The notes below the pieces were generated by a model. That model saw only the letters and a list, made by a program, of their open reading frames with translations. It was not told the DNA's origin and made no database searches. The position numbers were made by a program, and so were the translations under genes. A DNA stretch of 64,000 nucleotides from NCBI GenBank assembly GCA_030142905.1, contig JASJOG010000029.1, positions 534,501 through 598,500 of the forward strand, read 5' to 3'. This DNA is from Heliopora coerulea. Taxonomy: Eukaryota > Cnidaria > Anthozoa > Scleralcyonacea > Helioporidae. Positions 1 to 13,100 of the stretch are shown one piece after another (position 1 is the stretch's first letter; every line of letters starts with the position of its first letter).

Positions 1-860
1 GTCAACCATTTCTAACCAACGCAATCACAGCTTCCACAACCACTACCCACTTCCACTGCCTAACCTTGACGGCTAATAACCACCATTTTCCACCGATTCT
101 TACTTCTGTCGACTGCCCCACTTCCCTGTCCACAAATACTCGCCACCTCCCTCCATCACTGCCCACAACTGCCACCTGCTGCCTCTATTGGTCACCACTG
201 TTCATCACTGTTGATTGCTACCCACTGTTCACAACCGTAGCTCATCATAGTTGATCACTGATCAATGCAAAAAAGTCATTTAAAATACTTGGAAACAGTT
301 CATTATTGCCGACTACGCATCACCAGCTGCGACCACTTTTTATCACTTCCGATCTCTACACTGTCGACCACTGCAATTTCCTACAACTATTTCTCACCGC
401 CTACCATTAGTCACCATTGGTCAACCATTGCGGACAATTGTCTATCGCAACGTGGCACCGTCAACCATTTCTCATCAATTCGACAGTGTTCAGACCATCA
501 GCTACTCGCCACCATAACCCACCACTTCGAGCCATTACCAGGTAGTGCGTACCATTGCCTGTGGCATCAATAGCCACCAGTGTCATCCACTCGGCATCAC
601 CCATAACACACGGCTTCACCTCCAATAACTACCACCTCTGCCATATCTTGTCGACCAATCCCAACATTGGCCTGGTACTTCTCACTGCTGCGCACCAATT
701 TTCTTTATTTATTCTCCACTACAGCACATCACTACTCATTTCTGCCTCAATCGACCCTGGTTTGCCGCTATCGGTCGCTGTTAACCATCACTGCTCATCA
801 GTGCCCATAGTCCTTCTGCTGTGGGTCCTCATTTCCAATAAGCTTTTAGAAATTATGATC
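1..860. repeat. degenerate CCA/CAA-rich minisatellite
   Basis: The stretch is built from loosely repeated words such as CAACCATT, CCACCACTG and GTTGACTGC (for example GTCAACCATTTCT at 1 and again near 460). All three plus frames stay open for long runs, but the translations are His/Ser/Thr/Cys-rich with no domain, as expected of a low-complexity repeat. It lies downstream of the Walker A exon of the ABCG gene, so it is probably intronic. Confidence 0.6.
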
Positions 861-993
861 AACATGTGAGCTTACACTTAATCACATATGTGTTAAAGTT
901 GTAAAATGGAAATTTTGAGCGCGAATAATAGAGAAGAAGCCTTCTATACAGGATTGTTTACACAATTTTCTTGTAAATATTGAGACTAGTTAC

Positions 994-1131
994 CCCATAG
1001 TAAGCTTTCCCACTTAAAGTATTGAGAAATGTTGTCTTTCCAGCTCCAGATGGTCCCATGACAGCTGTAACTTCACCTGAGCGAACATGGCCAGTAACTC
1101 CCTGAAGAACTATTTTTCCTTTGTTCTCACC
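994..1131 (-). CDS. ABCG24/28-type gene, exon 6 (Walker A)
   Basis: The acceptor AAACTTAG precedes GGTGAGAAC, and the donor is TATGGG|GTAACT. The 46 codons encode KIVLQGVTGHVRSGEVTAVM followed by the P-loop GPSGAGKTTFLN and LSGKAYYG. This is a standard ABCG nucleotide-binding P-loop with all key residues (GxxGxGKT) intact. Phase 0 on both sides. The next exon is outside the window. Confidence 0.9.
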
Positions 1132-4100
1132 CTAAGTTTAATAAAATTAAAAACAAAACATTTTTAGTTGATCTCATAGGTTTGAATCAAACTTTACTGA
1201 ACCAAATTTCTGAATCTCAACGCGGATTTATCCTATACCTTTCTGATGATCAGTCAGAAAACAATAGAGGAACTATAAGTATAGATTATTTTGAGGCAAC
1301 GAAGGGATTCGTGGTTTATTCACCAAGGCTGCAGCCCGTAGTGTATGAATCATATGTCTCGCGAGAGGCCTCAAAATAACTTACTTGTATTCCACATGGA
1401 CTAGGTTTATTTAAGAGAGAATTGCAGAGATGCTTTTGTTCTGAGGATCTTTCAGAATACGTATCTAAATGCAATAAAGGTACGACATCCGTAGCGGGAT
1501 TTCTAAGAGGTATATTTAAATGGCACAGTCTTGGTTTGGTTGGTTTAATATGCTACAACTTGGTAAACATGAGTTGTGAGTAATTTGAAATTTTTTTTAA
1601 ACACAAAATTAGTGTCGAATCGAACCCGACTGAACAGGTGATAAGTCAGTCATATAAGTCCTCTTTATATCTACCAAAGTGTTAGTTGAAAAGATAAAGA
1701 ACCTGTTTCAGACGTTTGGCAAAGAAACAAGGACTGCTTCATGAATGGCTAGCATCAAAGGAATTTAAAGTAGACGATAATTTTTCCCTAGCTAAGTCAT
1801 GTGCTTTCAATATAAGCTACTGCTTCGTTGTGTTTAAAATGTGAGATGTTTTACACGTGTTTAAAAGACTTGTTCAAATGTGTATCGTTGGGGTACACTG
1901 TTAGTTTTTAAATTAGAAGGAAGATAAGGAGTGGCGCGGAGAATATTGAAGTGGAATATATGAAGGGAATATTAGAGGGAAATATTACAGGGGAATACGA
2001 ATTCATTGTTATACCATTGTTTACCTTCATTGTATATGGCCCCACCTTCTCATTTTACTGATAGAAAGTGCTACCAATCTTTTAGACAGTTAATTGACAG
2101 GGGTTATTGAATATATTCGCCCCAACAAAATAAACGTAAACCTGATTGTATATTGGCGAAACTAGCCACTTCTCTGTTACAGTTTTGCTGCACATACTAA
2201 CTTTGTAAACAATGATCTTGACAAACCCGTCGTGTAACATTTCAATAACCCCTACCATTAGTTTCAGGAATGCAAGTCAGGCAATCTTACCTATTTGCGG
2301 TGGTAACGATCGCCGTAAACGACATGAAAGTTGGCTCGTTTTGAAAATTGATGTGAACCTAACCAATGGACTCAGAGAACGTCGTTCTTTCCTTACAATT
2401 TCTTTTTCTCGCTCCATAAAATTTTTATTATTTGTTGCCCTGATTAAATGTTCATCACAACCTTGTTTTATGATCCCTCTAAGTATCCACTCAACGAAGA
2501 CACAAGGCTTCCGATTTACCCTCATTATTCTGAATAAGGGCTTTTGCTCGAAATGTCAGTACCTACTTCTCTCGTTGTTTTTGCAGAGAACTACCTTTGA
2601 ACTTTTCACTCAAACTACCATCGCAACTCTCAAATTCTTAATATTAATTTACCCAAGCTAACGCCTACCAATTTTGCTTATCAAAGGGAGAAAACCGCAC
2701 CGGAAATAGTGAAACTTTTTTCTGTTGAAGAAATAAGACATTGCCAATGCAACACATTATTTTATATAACTTTCCAGCAGGTTCGAATAATTATTCAAAA
2801 CATACCACTTGCATGCGTCTAACGAAATTTGTATAACACCATATTTGCAATGAAGGTGAGCGTTCAGCTCAAAATTGATAAGTCTAAAAGTATATTTACA
2901 TCAGGAAAAATATTTGAAATGACTTTGCAGATTTTTGGTTGTACATGGCAAAACAAACTAATGCCAAAATATCCTCGGCGTAGCCAGGGTCCGTCTTTTT
3001 TAGGGGGGTAGGTCTTACTGAAATATATTGCCCCCCCTGAAATTTCGCCATAGAATCTTTGAATTACTTTTAAGTAATGATTAAAATCATATGTAGTGCA
3101 CGATCCACTCGTTTTCAACAATTTTTTAAGGAGAATAAACTGATCATTTATCATACAAACTGAAAACTTTGTCATGTCGTCCACTTTTGGTTAAAAGTTA
3201 ACGGTGGTTAACAATCGCACTGCATGTTAACTTACCTGACCATACCACATGAGCATAACCCCTCTCCCCATAAGTTTCTCAACGGATTTAACATATTCTC
3301 AAGGATGGCCTTGGAGACGAATGAGGGGCAACCGCCTCCTCTTGCCCCCTCCTCTACCTCCTTAGCTACGCGACTGATTACTTACCGCGTTCAACTCAAG
3401 ACCAAGGTCTTCAAAACTGATATCGATGGTAAAGGTCTTCGGTTCGATTTCCTCATTTATTACCTCAACCTCGCCAAGCTTTCTCAAGGTATGAACGATT
3501 CCAGCATCCACTTCAAACGAAAGTGTTGGAGAACGATCTTTTCCTGTAAATCTCGATAAGTACAAATTGCAGTAAAATTTTACAGTTCGCCATCTGTGGT
3601 ACAGAAGAAGGAGGGTGACGAATAACATTAAAACGAGGAAGTCGAAAAGTGGAGCTATGAAATTAGCAATAGGTGCTGAAACTTTGCGTCCACACTTGGT
3701 GAGAAACTGTAAAAAAGAAAGAAGATATTATAAGATAATTTATTTTATGGCTGAGCTCGGTTTTTGGTCCGTACGCAAAATTACGTATGCTGATTGGTTG
3801 CTAAACGGTCCAATATGAGGACCGGTAAGTTTTCGCGGGGAAAACTTCTAGCTTATTTTAATTAACTTTATAGAGAATTGAGCAGTTCCAACCATGCATT
3901 CTTCAAGGAATTTCCAAGACTACTTTGGGAATTTCAATGCTGAAGTTCCAAGAAAGCTCCAGGCTAACTTGACATCATTATGACGCCATATATCATCCTT
4001 AAGAACTGTAACAGAGATAAATCATGGCATATTGTGTTTGTCAGAAAGGGGTAAATCCCAGTAGAGCTAACCTTATGGTCTACCTTACCAAGATGGGGCG

Positions 4101-7100
4101 AAGTTTCGCAAACGGTCGTTGCCAACCAGAACGGTCGATGCTAACATAATGTTCTCGCCATCCTCAAATATACCCTTCTCACCCTAACTATATAAGTCAC
4201 ATCAACCAGAAACACACTCAAAATCCTTAATCAGTTTTCTTTCCTTGAGTTCAACGACGTATTATCATGGGTCAACTTACCCAAACCGAAACTTTAACCT
4301 AACCGTCCCAGTAGCAAATTTTCCTCCTTGCTAATACTCTAATTTGACTACGAGTCGCTTAATTATTTTAATTTTAAAATTGTGAATATACGAATGTTCG
4401 AAGAAAATAAAACACTACAGCGTAAAAAAAAATAAAAAACACCCTGAGTGCAAAAAAATTAAAATACTTTCGCCATGGATTCGAACCCACTCGTTAACAA
4501 TCGCCTTGGTTGCACTAGCCACTACTGTAGATTTGCAGTCTCAGTTGATTTTGGTTAAAATTGGTAATTTTAAAAACGTGACTGACATCATCGCATACGA
4601 AAGGGAAAATAACTGCGGCGAAGGGATATCCTGTTAATAAGAATAAGATATTACATTAATACAAGGTACTTACGGGGCAAGGATCTGGTACGACACTTCC
4701 AGGACGACAATAATGTCCTTTATTACAGGGTATCTTGGTAAAAGTGTCCGGACAATAGTATCCCCCTGGACAAGGTTTTGGAACGTCAAGTCCACCACAA
4801 AGACAATTAGAATCTTTTACGCCGGTGCATTTTCTTGTCTTGTTAAGAACAAGTGGAGATTCATTACCACAACACACACCAAATCCTCCGCACTCTCTTA
4901 ACTATAAAATGTAGAAGTGAAAAAATTGTTGGAGATGGGCTTTTAGATTGTTTTCTACAAGAACATTGCTAGAAAATCATTTCTACATACAGTACATAAA
5001 GACATCATGTTGGGCTCTTTAGATTATTTTCTAGTAAAACACTGCCAGAAAATCTTATATACAGACGCTTTTGTTGTATACCAAGACATCATAAAAAGAC
5101 AAAGCAAGATTATGTTTGGGGTTCAGTGTCATAGTAGCTTTGTGCGTTGTTGTATTTTGTTCTATGTTATGGCATGTTCTTGTACCCTTTTCTTAGTTTT
5201 TTGGCAAGAATACCGTCAACGTAGGAATGAGATAAAAGCCGAAATGGGGAAAGTGAAATCTGTCATGATTCAGATTTTTCGTTTATTTTCCTCTTTATAC
5301 AAAGCCCGTAAGTGGGCGATCTTGTACTTCCCTTTCTGTCAAGCTCTATTACATTGACTCTTGACACCTCAGTAAACGAACACAACAAAATCTCAACAAT
5401 GCAATTATACGCATGTGGTTAATAGTTAATAGTTAAAAGATGACTATCATTACAAAACCTATATTTTTATTTTATTGTATTTTTATTAGCTAATAAAGTA
5501 CCTGACATCAGAACATGATTATTAGAAGATATGAAAATGGCACAGGACCCCAACGGAAAAAGAATAGTTGAGAATCATTGATGTAAAGAGCGATAATGAA
5601 AGATCATTAACCGAGGAGAAAAATTTAGCAAATATTTTAAACTGACATTTTGATACTACCACTTGCAAGTAGAAATAACAGAAGATATGAAGTTGACTGG
5701 ACACCTCTAGACGAATAACACCAAGAACGAGGGGATTCTGGTGGCATAGTGGTAGTGAACGTGTTTCTCACCACTGTGACTAGGGTTCGACTCGATAGGA
5801 CTCGATACAATTATCTGATTAAAGTTACTTTAGTCACATACGAAAATAGTGATGTCCAGTTTGACACTACCATTCCTCGTAGGTTTGCTTCTGGCACTCC
5901 GGTTTCCCTCGGCAGCAACACCGGACCCATGAGGGATGGTCCTTGCTGGATCTCCAAGGAGAACAACTGAACTAGCTGATAAGTGTGTCCAGTTTAAACA
6001 AATCTACTTTAACAATTGCAGAGGTTAAGGTTCAAGGCGATGTTGTCATAAAAACAGTTACAACAAATATATCCCACAAGCTACAGGACCAGATGGCGTA
6101 CCTTCAAAGCAACAACTACCTTCTTAGAGCGGCTGGAGAGTCAGTTGTGTCTACAGCCACAACAATATTCAAAATTAACGCAAAAACTGATATCTTACCA
6201 CAAGAGTAAAAAAAATTAGTCAAGCATTTAAAAAAAACGATGAAACCGAGATGGACAACTAGATACCTTTGACCAGTAGAAATTACCAGTCAAGTTAATG
6301 GAGAAGTCAATCATCTAACTGATAACCCAATGTTAGTTCATTTACATCAATAGGCATATAAAAAGGAGCACTTAACGATCCATGTATTGTTACATCCTGA
6401 CAGAGATTTCGAAGAGGTCAACACATGACAAGGAGGTCGTGCAGTTGTTCACATTAATTTTGAAAAAGCCTTTGATTCTATCCCACATTTAACATCTACT
6501 CTTGACAAGGCCTTTTTTAACTATATATCTGGGGGGGAGCAAATGCCCCCCAATAATCGGATTTGCCCCCCTAGCCACCGTACGTCTGCCCCTGGGAATT
6601 GGAAAAATTATTTGGTGTTTAATTTTCCACGTTTGCAAGTAAATGGAAAATTTCCTTAAGTTCTGATTTGCTGAAGAATGTTTATCGATCAGTTCTTCAA
6701 TTCATTCAAAAAAAAAACTCTATTGTACGAACTAGCTTGAGAAAATCAAACCCTATATTATGCATGTGGTGATTTTTTCGCGAATAATTTTGGATTTGTT
6801 TCCCGCCTCTCTCCATGCCTCACTCATTATAACATAAAACCGAGATGGCTGACAATGGCGATGATGTCAACAAAGAGACAGAGCAATTGTACCTACAGAA
6901 AAAGAGAAAGACTGTCACTGAAAGTAACAAGAGTACTGCTTCAAAGTATCGGAAGCTGACAAGTTATTTCACTGTGATATCTGCAAGTACTTCAGCAGCA
7001 GCGACAGCAGTCAGGCCAGTTGCTGACGACGAAGCCGTTCAAGACGAGATCGCAGCTCAAGAAACTGTGAGCGAGGTCAGGCTGGACAGCGAAATTGTTC

Positions 7101-10100
7101 AAATCACAACACCAGAAGAAAAGGGAAAACAAATAGGATGCTCTTTAAATTTATACAGAGGTTATCTTTTGAACATTAAGAAAATTCAAGATAAAGTAGG
7201 AAAGGAAACTTTATCAGTTTACAGCAATAAAATTGGCTCCCGTAAACGACTGCTCGCTAAATGCAATATCTGTTCCAGATATGAGGAAGATGCCAAAAAG
7301 AAATCAGAACATGGAACTGTTTATCTAGTACATGGAGTAAGGTGTGGTTCGGAGGAGAAACTCAAAAGGATAGTCGATCATTTGAATAGCAAAATGCACA
7401 AGGCTGCTGTGGATGCAAAGAACTCCAAGGAACTGTGGGACAATCACAGCCAGAATCATCCCTGGTTAAGAGTCCTGCAAAAGCAAGAACAAGTAGCAAT
7501 AGAAAGCCTTATCAAATTTGCAATTGATGTTTATAATGACAGTAAATTGTTAACTCCATCAGCATGGTCATGGCCTGCAAGGTCACTTGCTACTGCACAT
7601 GCTGAAAAGCAGATTTCTTCTCTGAAAGAAAATGGGTTGGGATCTCCATTCATTCCATTTGAACCAAGCCCAACAGACTTGCATTACAAGTATCCAGTCA
7701 GGTACAAAGAGATGTTAACCATCATTGCAGAACTTGAGAACATGAAACTGAAAAATGAGCTGCAGGAAGCTATTAAGTTCTCTACCCAAATTGATGGATC
7801 TGTAGACACCTTGCAACATTACAATAAGTTTTTGTTTGTCAAATACAACATCCCCAAAGAGCCACTGGAGGTCAGGACTAAGTTTGTCGCTGTAGGAAAC
7901 TCTGAATTAAGAGGTGCTGCTGGTTTAGATTGTGTTCTTACTGGCTTCAAAAGTATTGGAGTAGACAAGTCCATGATGAAAGAAAAATTTTCTGGTGTTA
8001 CTACAGGTGGTGAATCGGCCAATACAGGATATAAGTCTATTGATTTTCCGGGCGGAAAATGTAGGCGTAATATAAAAATGAGAGCCCAGTTCATGATTTT
8101 TATGTGGAGAGGCATAATGACAGAAATAAAACACAAAGTATTTAAAACAACTTTACTATCGTTTCGTTGCGGACGTCCAACATCTTCAGAGTGACTAATT
8201 TACAAATGTGACTAAAACCTATATATCTATTTACACGTGATGATAAGTTACATAAGAGCTAAACAATAGGATTAAAGTGACAAGATGTAGGGTGACAGAA
8301 AAATAGAGATGAAATGAAATGAAGTGAAAAGAGGACCGCGTAGAACTAAAATAAAGAAAGGGGTATGGATGAGATGTTTTCGTTGAGGGAGGGTCTAAAT
8401 TTCGATATAAGTAAGCTCTCTCGAAGGAGGAGCTTAAAGTTGGAGTTCGAACGACAGGAAGAGATGATAGTGAAATCATCAGGAGAGATGTGGTGAAGAG
8501 ATTGATGTGCGTGGGCAAGAACGCTTGAAAGGGAATTCGTTGCCAGTTTCCTTCCTGTCAGAGGTGAAACCCCTAAATGCTGTGAGATTCGCGTATGAAA
8601 ATGCCGGCGCGTTTGGCCGAAATACAACGCTCTGCAGCATTGACACGAGTATTTATAAATAATACGTGAACTCATCGGCTTGGGAACTCGGTCTTTGAAA
8701 GAAAAAAAACCTGACAGTCGTCTGCCTGACTGGAAGATGAAACGCACGATAACGTGTGGAAAAGCAGAAGAACATAGTTTAGCAATTTGAGTTCGGATTT
8801 GTAAAGAGTGTGAGCCTGTGAAAGGGAGAGAAAAGTTGAGAAAAGTTTTGTCAGGTGTGTTTGAGTTTCGTGTGGGCGGACTCAACTGTTTATCGAGAAA
8901 GACTCTAATGCAGCTGTCAAGGAAAGTGTCAGGATATCCATTGTTGAGTAAAAGTTTTTTGAGGTTAAGTAACTCGGAATGAAAGAGTTGGTAGGAGGAA
9001 CAGATTTTAAAATAACGATTAACTAGAGTATAAACCAGACCACGTTTGTAGGAAATGGGAATGAAACTGTCAAAATGCGTGAATAAACCGGCGAAACTGG
9101 GCTTTCGGTAAACAGAAGTTGAAAACCCGTTCGAGCGACCGATCAGGATGTCCAGAAAAAGGAGAGTTGAATTATTCTCAAACTCGTAAGTGAAGGAAAT
9201 GTCGGGATGTTGTGAGTTTAGGTATTCATGAAAAGGTCGAACGTGGTCAGGAGAACAAAAAATAGCAAAACAATCATCTACATAACGGCGGAAGAAAAGC
9301 GGTTTGAACTCTGATGGACAGTTGGCTATCCAATTACGCTCATGAAAGGATAGGAAAGTGTTAGTGAATGAATACCACATCTCTCCTGATGATTTCACTA
9401 TCATCTCTTCCTGTCGTTCGAACTCCAACTTTGAGCTCTTCCTTCGAGAGAGAGCTTACTTATATCGAAATTTAGACCCTCTCTCAACGAAAACATCTCA
9501 TCCATACCCCTTTCTTTATTTTAGTTCTACGCGGTCCTCTTTTCACATCATTTCATTTTCATCTCTATTTTTCTGTCACCCTACATCTTGTCACTTTAAT
9601 ACTATTGTTTAGCTCTTATGTAACTTATCATCACGTGTAAGTAGATATATAGGTTTTAGTCACATTTGTAAATTAGTCACTCTGAAGATGTTGGACGTCC
9701 GCAACGAAACGTTGGTAAAGTTGTTTTAAATACTTTGTGTTTTATTTCTGTCATTATGCCTCTCCACATAAAATTCATGAGCTGGGCTCTCATTTTTATA
9801 TTACGTCTAGGATATAAGTCTGGTTTGTAGAAGAGATTAGAGGATCATATAGAGTGGAAACTCATGAATTTTTGGCGTGCTTTCCACCGTCCTGACCTTG
9901 CAATGGAAGATATGGAAGCAAGTGTACCTGAATTAAAAGTTTGGAAGTCAAACCTACTTTCCATAGTGGAATACTATCACAAATCTGCTGTCAGAACAAA
10001 GGTGCTAAAGAACTTTCTACCTACCTTGAAGGCTTTCCCATCCTACCATTATGTGCGTTTTTCACAACATTTGAACAATGTCTGTCTTGCTGTCCTGCAT

Positions 10101-13100
10101 AATCAAGCTGGATGCATACAGCACTGGAATACAGCATCAACCGATCACGATCTGGACAGAAGAGAGACAACGAGCTAAAGGATACCTAACACTGTGGAAG
10201 AAGGATGGGATGCAGTCATATATCACCTCTCTTATGTCTGATGTGTGCTCTGTGTTCCAGATATTGCAGAAGCACCTCCAAAAAGTATGCATCATTCTTC
10301 CTGATATAATGAGGCACAAAGATACAGCAATAAAAAAGCTCAGAGCTATGTTAGATGCACCATATGTTGGTGGTGCTGAAGAAAAATGGGTGAAAGAAAA
10401 TGGGCCACTAGATGATGGTCATCCTGCTGAATCATCAAGGCAACAAAGACAATGCATAGTTTAATCACTGGATTTCATAGAAGACGACCATCAACTACCA
10501 TACGGACTGAGGTTTTTAATGCAGCTATTAACTTTCTTGAACAAAGGATGGACGATGAGCAGGAAGGTATAATAAAGAATATTTTTGCGATCTGCAATGC
10601 AAAATCAGTGAATGAGTTTGTTGCTGCCTCAAGACCATTGCTTGAATGTGAAGGTATAATTGGTGATGAGGTAAAGGAATTTACTGACACTGTTTTTGAA
10701 ATATTTGAGGAGTTGAAACCCAATTCAAACATTTTGGATAAAGACTATTCGGTCAGGATCTGACACATGTTGAGGTAAGTTTTATGTTGACAGAACACAG
10801 CAACATGTACAAAGGTTAGAATTCTGTGAGAATATCTGACAATAAAGATTGTGTAATCTCTGGAAGACTGGAACTACACATTAAGCTTTGTATTAGCACA
10901 TTGGAATTACCATTTAACAATGTGGTCCATTTTCAATATATATGAAAAGAAATTCATAATGTCATCTGTTTCAAATGCATTTACTTATGAATTCAAAAAC
11001 TTGAAGTGTACTGGCTACATGGGGTGACAGCCGACCATTTGCATCCAAGACCCTATTTTAATTTTTTAATAATTTTCATAAAGTTACATGTATATTATTA
11101 AAATATTTTATTGTTGTGAACCGGAGCATTGACAGTACTTCCCCTAAAAGATGCAGACTCACCACCAAAACAGCAAGTTAGCTGATTGATTCATACTGCA
11201 GCTTTGATTCGTTTGATATATTTTTCTCATGTTTCTTTAAATTCTAGAAATGACACTGGTTTGGTAAGAGATCTCCTCTCTTCAATAGTGGTGATTTCAC
11301 CAGACAGTATGACAGTTGAAAGAAGTGTTTCAACATACAACATTTTATACTCAAAGCTGAGGACCTCGACATCACAGAAAACTTTAAGTGATAGATTGAT
11401 CATAGCTTGGAATGGTGTCCCAACTGCTTCATATGACCCAAGGCCAGCCATTGTATCATATTTTAAAAAGAAAGACGACTGTCAAGACCATGTGTGGAAA
11501 CTTACAAACAAAGAGACTTTGTTACAAAATTCTTTTGATGTAGATGTTTCAAAATAATTAAATCAGTTTGATTACGTTTCCCCAAAATGTGCTTTTTACT
11601 TTTTTTTCTGTAGATTTTAAACAGAAAATACACCAAAACGCATCTCAAACTGACATATAAAAAGAAAAATTTGCCTCCCCCAGAATCCCCTTTGAGAGGA
11701 CGTTTTCCACACTCCTAACCTCCCCCCCAACTTGCACCACTCAGGTGGGCAGGCTATGCTAGCCGCAAATTTGACATCTCATATATTATATTTTTGCCCT
11801 CTCTAGTGAAAATTTCTTAAAAAAGGCACTGACTCTTGAAGCTCAAGTGATTTTGCATGTCAGGAAAGTTATACGATTAGACATAGAATCAATTGACGAA
11901 CAGGCAAAGCAATACAAACACTGGAGAGGTACAGACAGAACTGAAGATGGGATACTACAGGGTTTGGTTTTGAGGCCAATACTCTTCGAACTTTTCTGTA
12001 CGTGACTTACCAGATTGTGCTATAAACAACAATGAAGACATAGAAATGTATACGGACGACACAACGCTGGACTGTATTTGAGATACCATACATCACAAAG
12101 TCTCGCCCTTCAATGAGACGTTGAGGATATGAGGAGAATGGAAGCTTGATGCCAGAAAAACGGTATGAATTTACATCTTACAAAAACTATCGCAATGTTA
12201 TTAAAAAGACAAATGTTCGAAAGACCACTACCACCATTGTGGCTTGGTGGAAGGTCGATCAAACGCATATTTTGCAGAAGAATACTTGGGGTGACTTTAG
12301 ACAACAATGCGAAATGGAGAATGTGTGGGAGCTAATATTCAACGATGCTAGAAAGTTAAATATCTTAAAGTCGCTGCGTTTTCTTACAGGTGACAAAATG
12401 GAAGACTTTTATTGGAAGGATTTGTTTTTCCAGCTGTAACATAAGGAATCAAGATATGGGGTTATTCAGCTACTGTAACAGTACACAATTTAACGTCCAG
12501 CCAGGGAATGCATATGAAAGCGGGTAGAACATCGCATTATCTCAACTGGGACACTACAACAGAGGAAGCAGTTAATAAAACAAATTGGAAAACATCGGCA
12601 TCTAAATATTCGACAAGTTTATCGTTATCTGGACATAAGCCTTACTGAGAAAGAGCAATGGTCTCTTATCTGAAATAATAATTAAGAAAGATCATAAAAA
12701 CAAGCCACGGGATAGCCTTAAACTCAAAATCTTGCGATCAGATATTAATTTTCTTCTTCAGTCAGTAACAAATTGGATTCCAAAATTGTGGAATGACACT
12801 CCAAAAAATTTAAAGTGAATATCTTGTGGTTGGGGGCTTTACAAATTCGTATTCTTAGAATTTCCCCATCTTGATTTTCGAAAATTTCATCTTAATGGAG
12901 ATTTTTGAGGTTAAAGTTTGGAATTTTAAAGTTTGGCCGGGAGAAAAAACACTGGTAACTACTTACCTGAAATGACGTCACATTGCAAATGACTGAGCAC
13001 AACAGTAAGTAATTTACATAGCGCAAGGTTAGGCTTCTGCGAAAAAAGTCGATTTTTATTTAGAAGAATTGCTCAGAATTGTTTGGAAACATTCAAAAAC

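Larger units (their letters stand above)
8039..9808 (-). mobile_element. Penelope-like element (5'-truncated) with inverted 3'-end copy
   Basis: A minus-strand copy runs from about 9372 down to 8039 and carries the end of the RT, a GIY-YIG nuclease and the 3' region. A second, plus-strand copy of only the 3' end (about 9372-9808) is fused head-to-head, so about 430 bp at each end are inverted repeats. Such partial inverted copies are known for Penelope elements. It is flanked by a 13-bp duplication. Confidence 0.85.
6506..11831 (+). mobile_element. hAT DNA transposon (KIAA1586/ZMYM-like transposase), interrupted by a Penelope-like element
   Basis: The ends are inverted: CAAGGCCTTTTTTAA on the left and TTAAAAAAGGCACTG on the right (12 of 15 positions pair). 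They are flanked by a perfect 8-bp duplication, ACTCTTGA. Inside is a transposase with an N-terminal zinc finger, an RNase-H-like region and a C-terminal hAT dimerisation domain. The element entered an older LINE relic and later received a 1.77-kb Penelope-like insertion (8039-9808). The transposase carries a stop just past the insertion (GL*KRLEDHIEWK) and later frameshifts, so it is dead. Confidence 0.85.

Noticed and set aside
66..869. Three successive open frames of 62-104 codons
   Set aside because: Low-complexity CCA/CAA minisatellite; translations lack any domain and overlap in several frames.
2212..2661. 149-codon plus-strand frame
   Set aside because: No domain, no splice context, and it lies in an ABCG intron on the opposite strand.
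8039..8194. C-terminal 52 residues of the 449-codon transposase frame
   Set aside because: Encoded by the inserted Penelope arm, not by the transposase gene.
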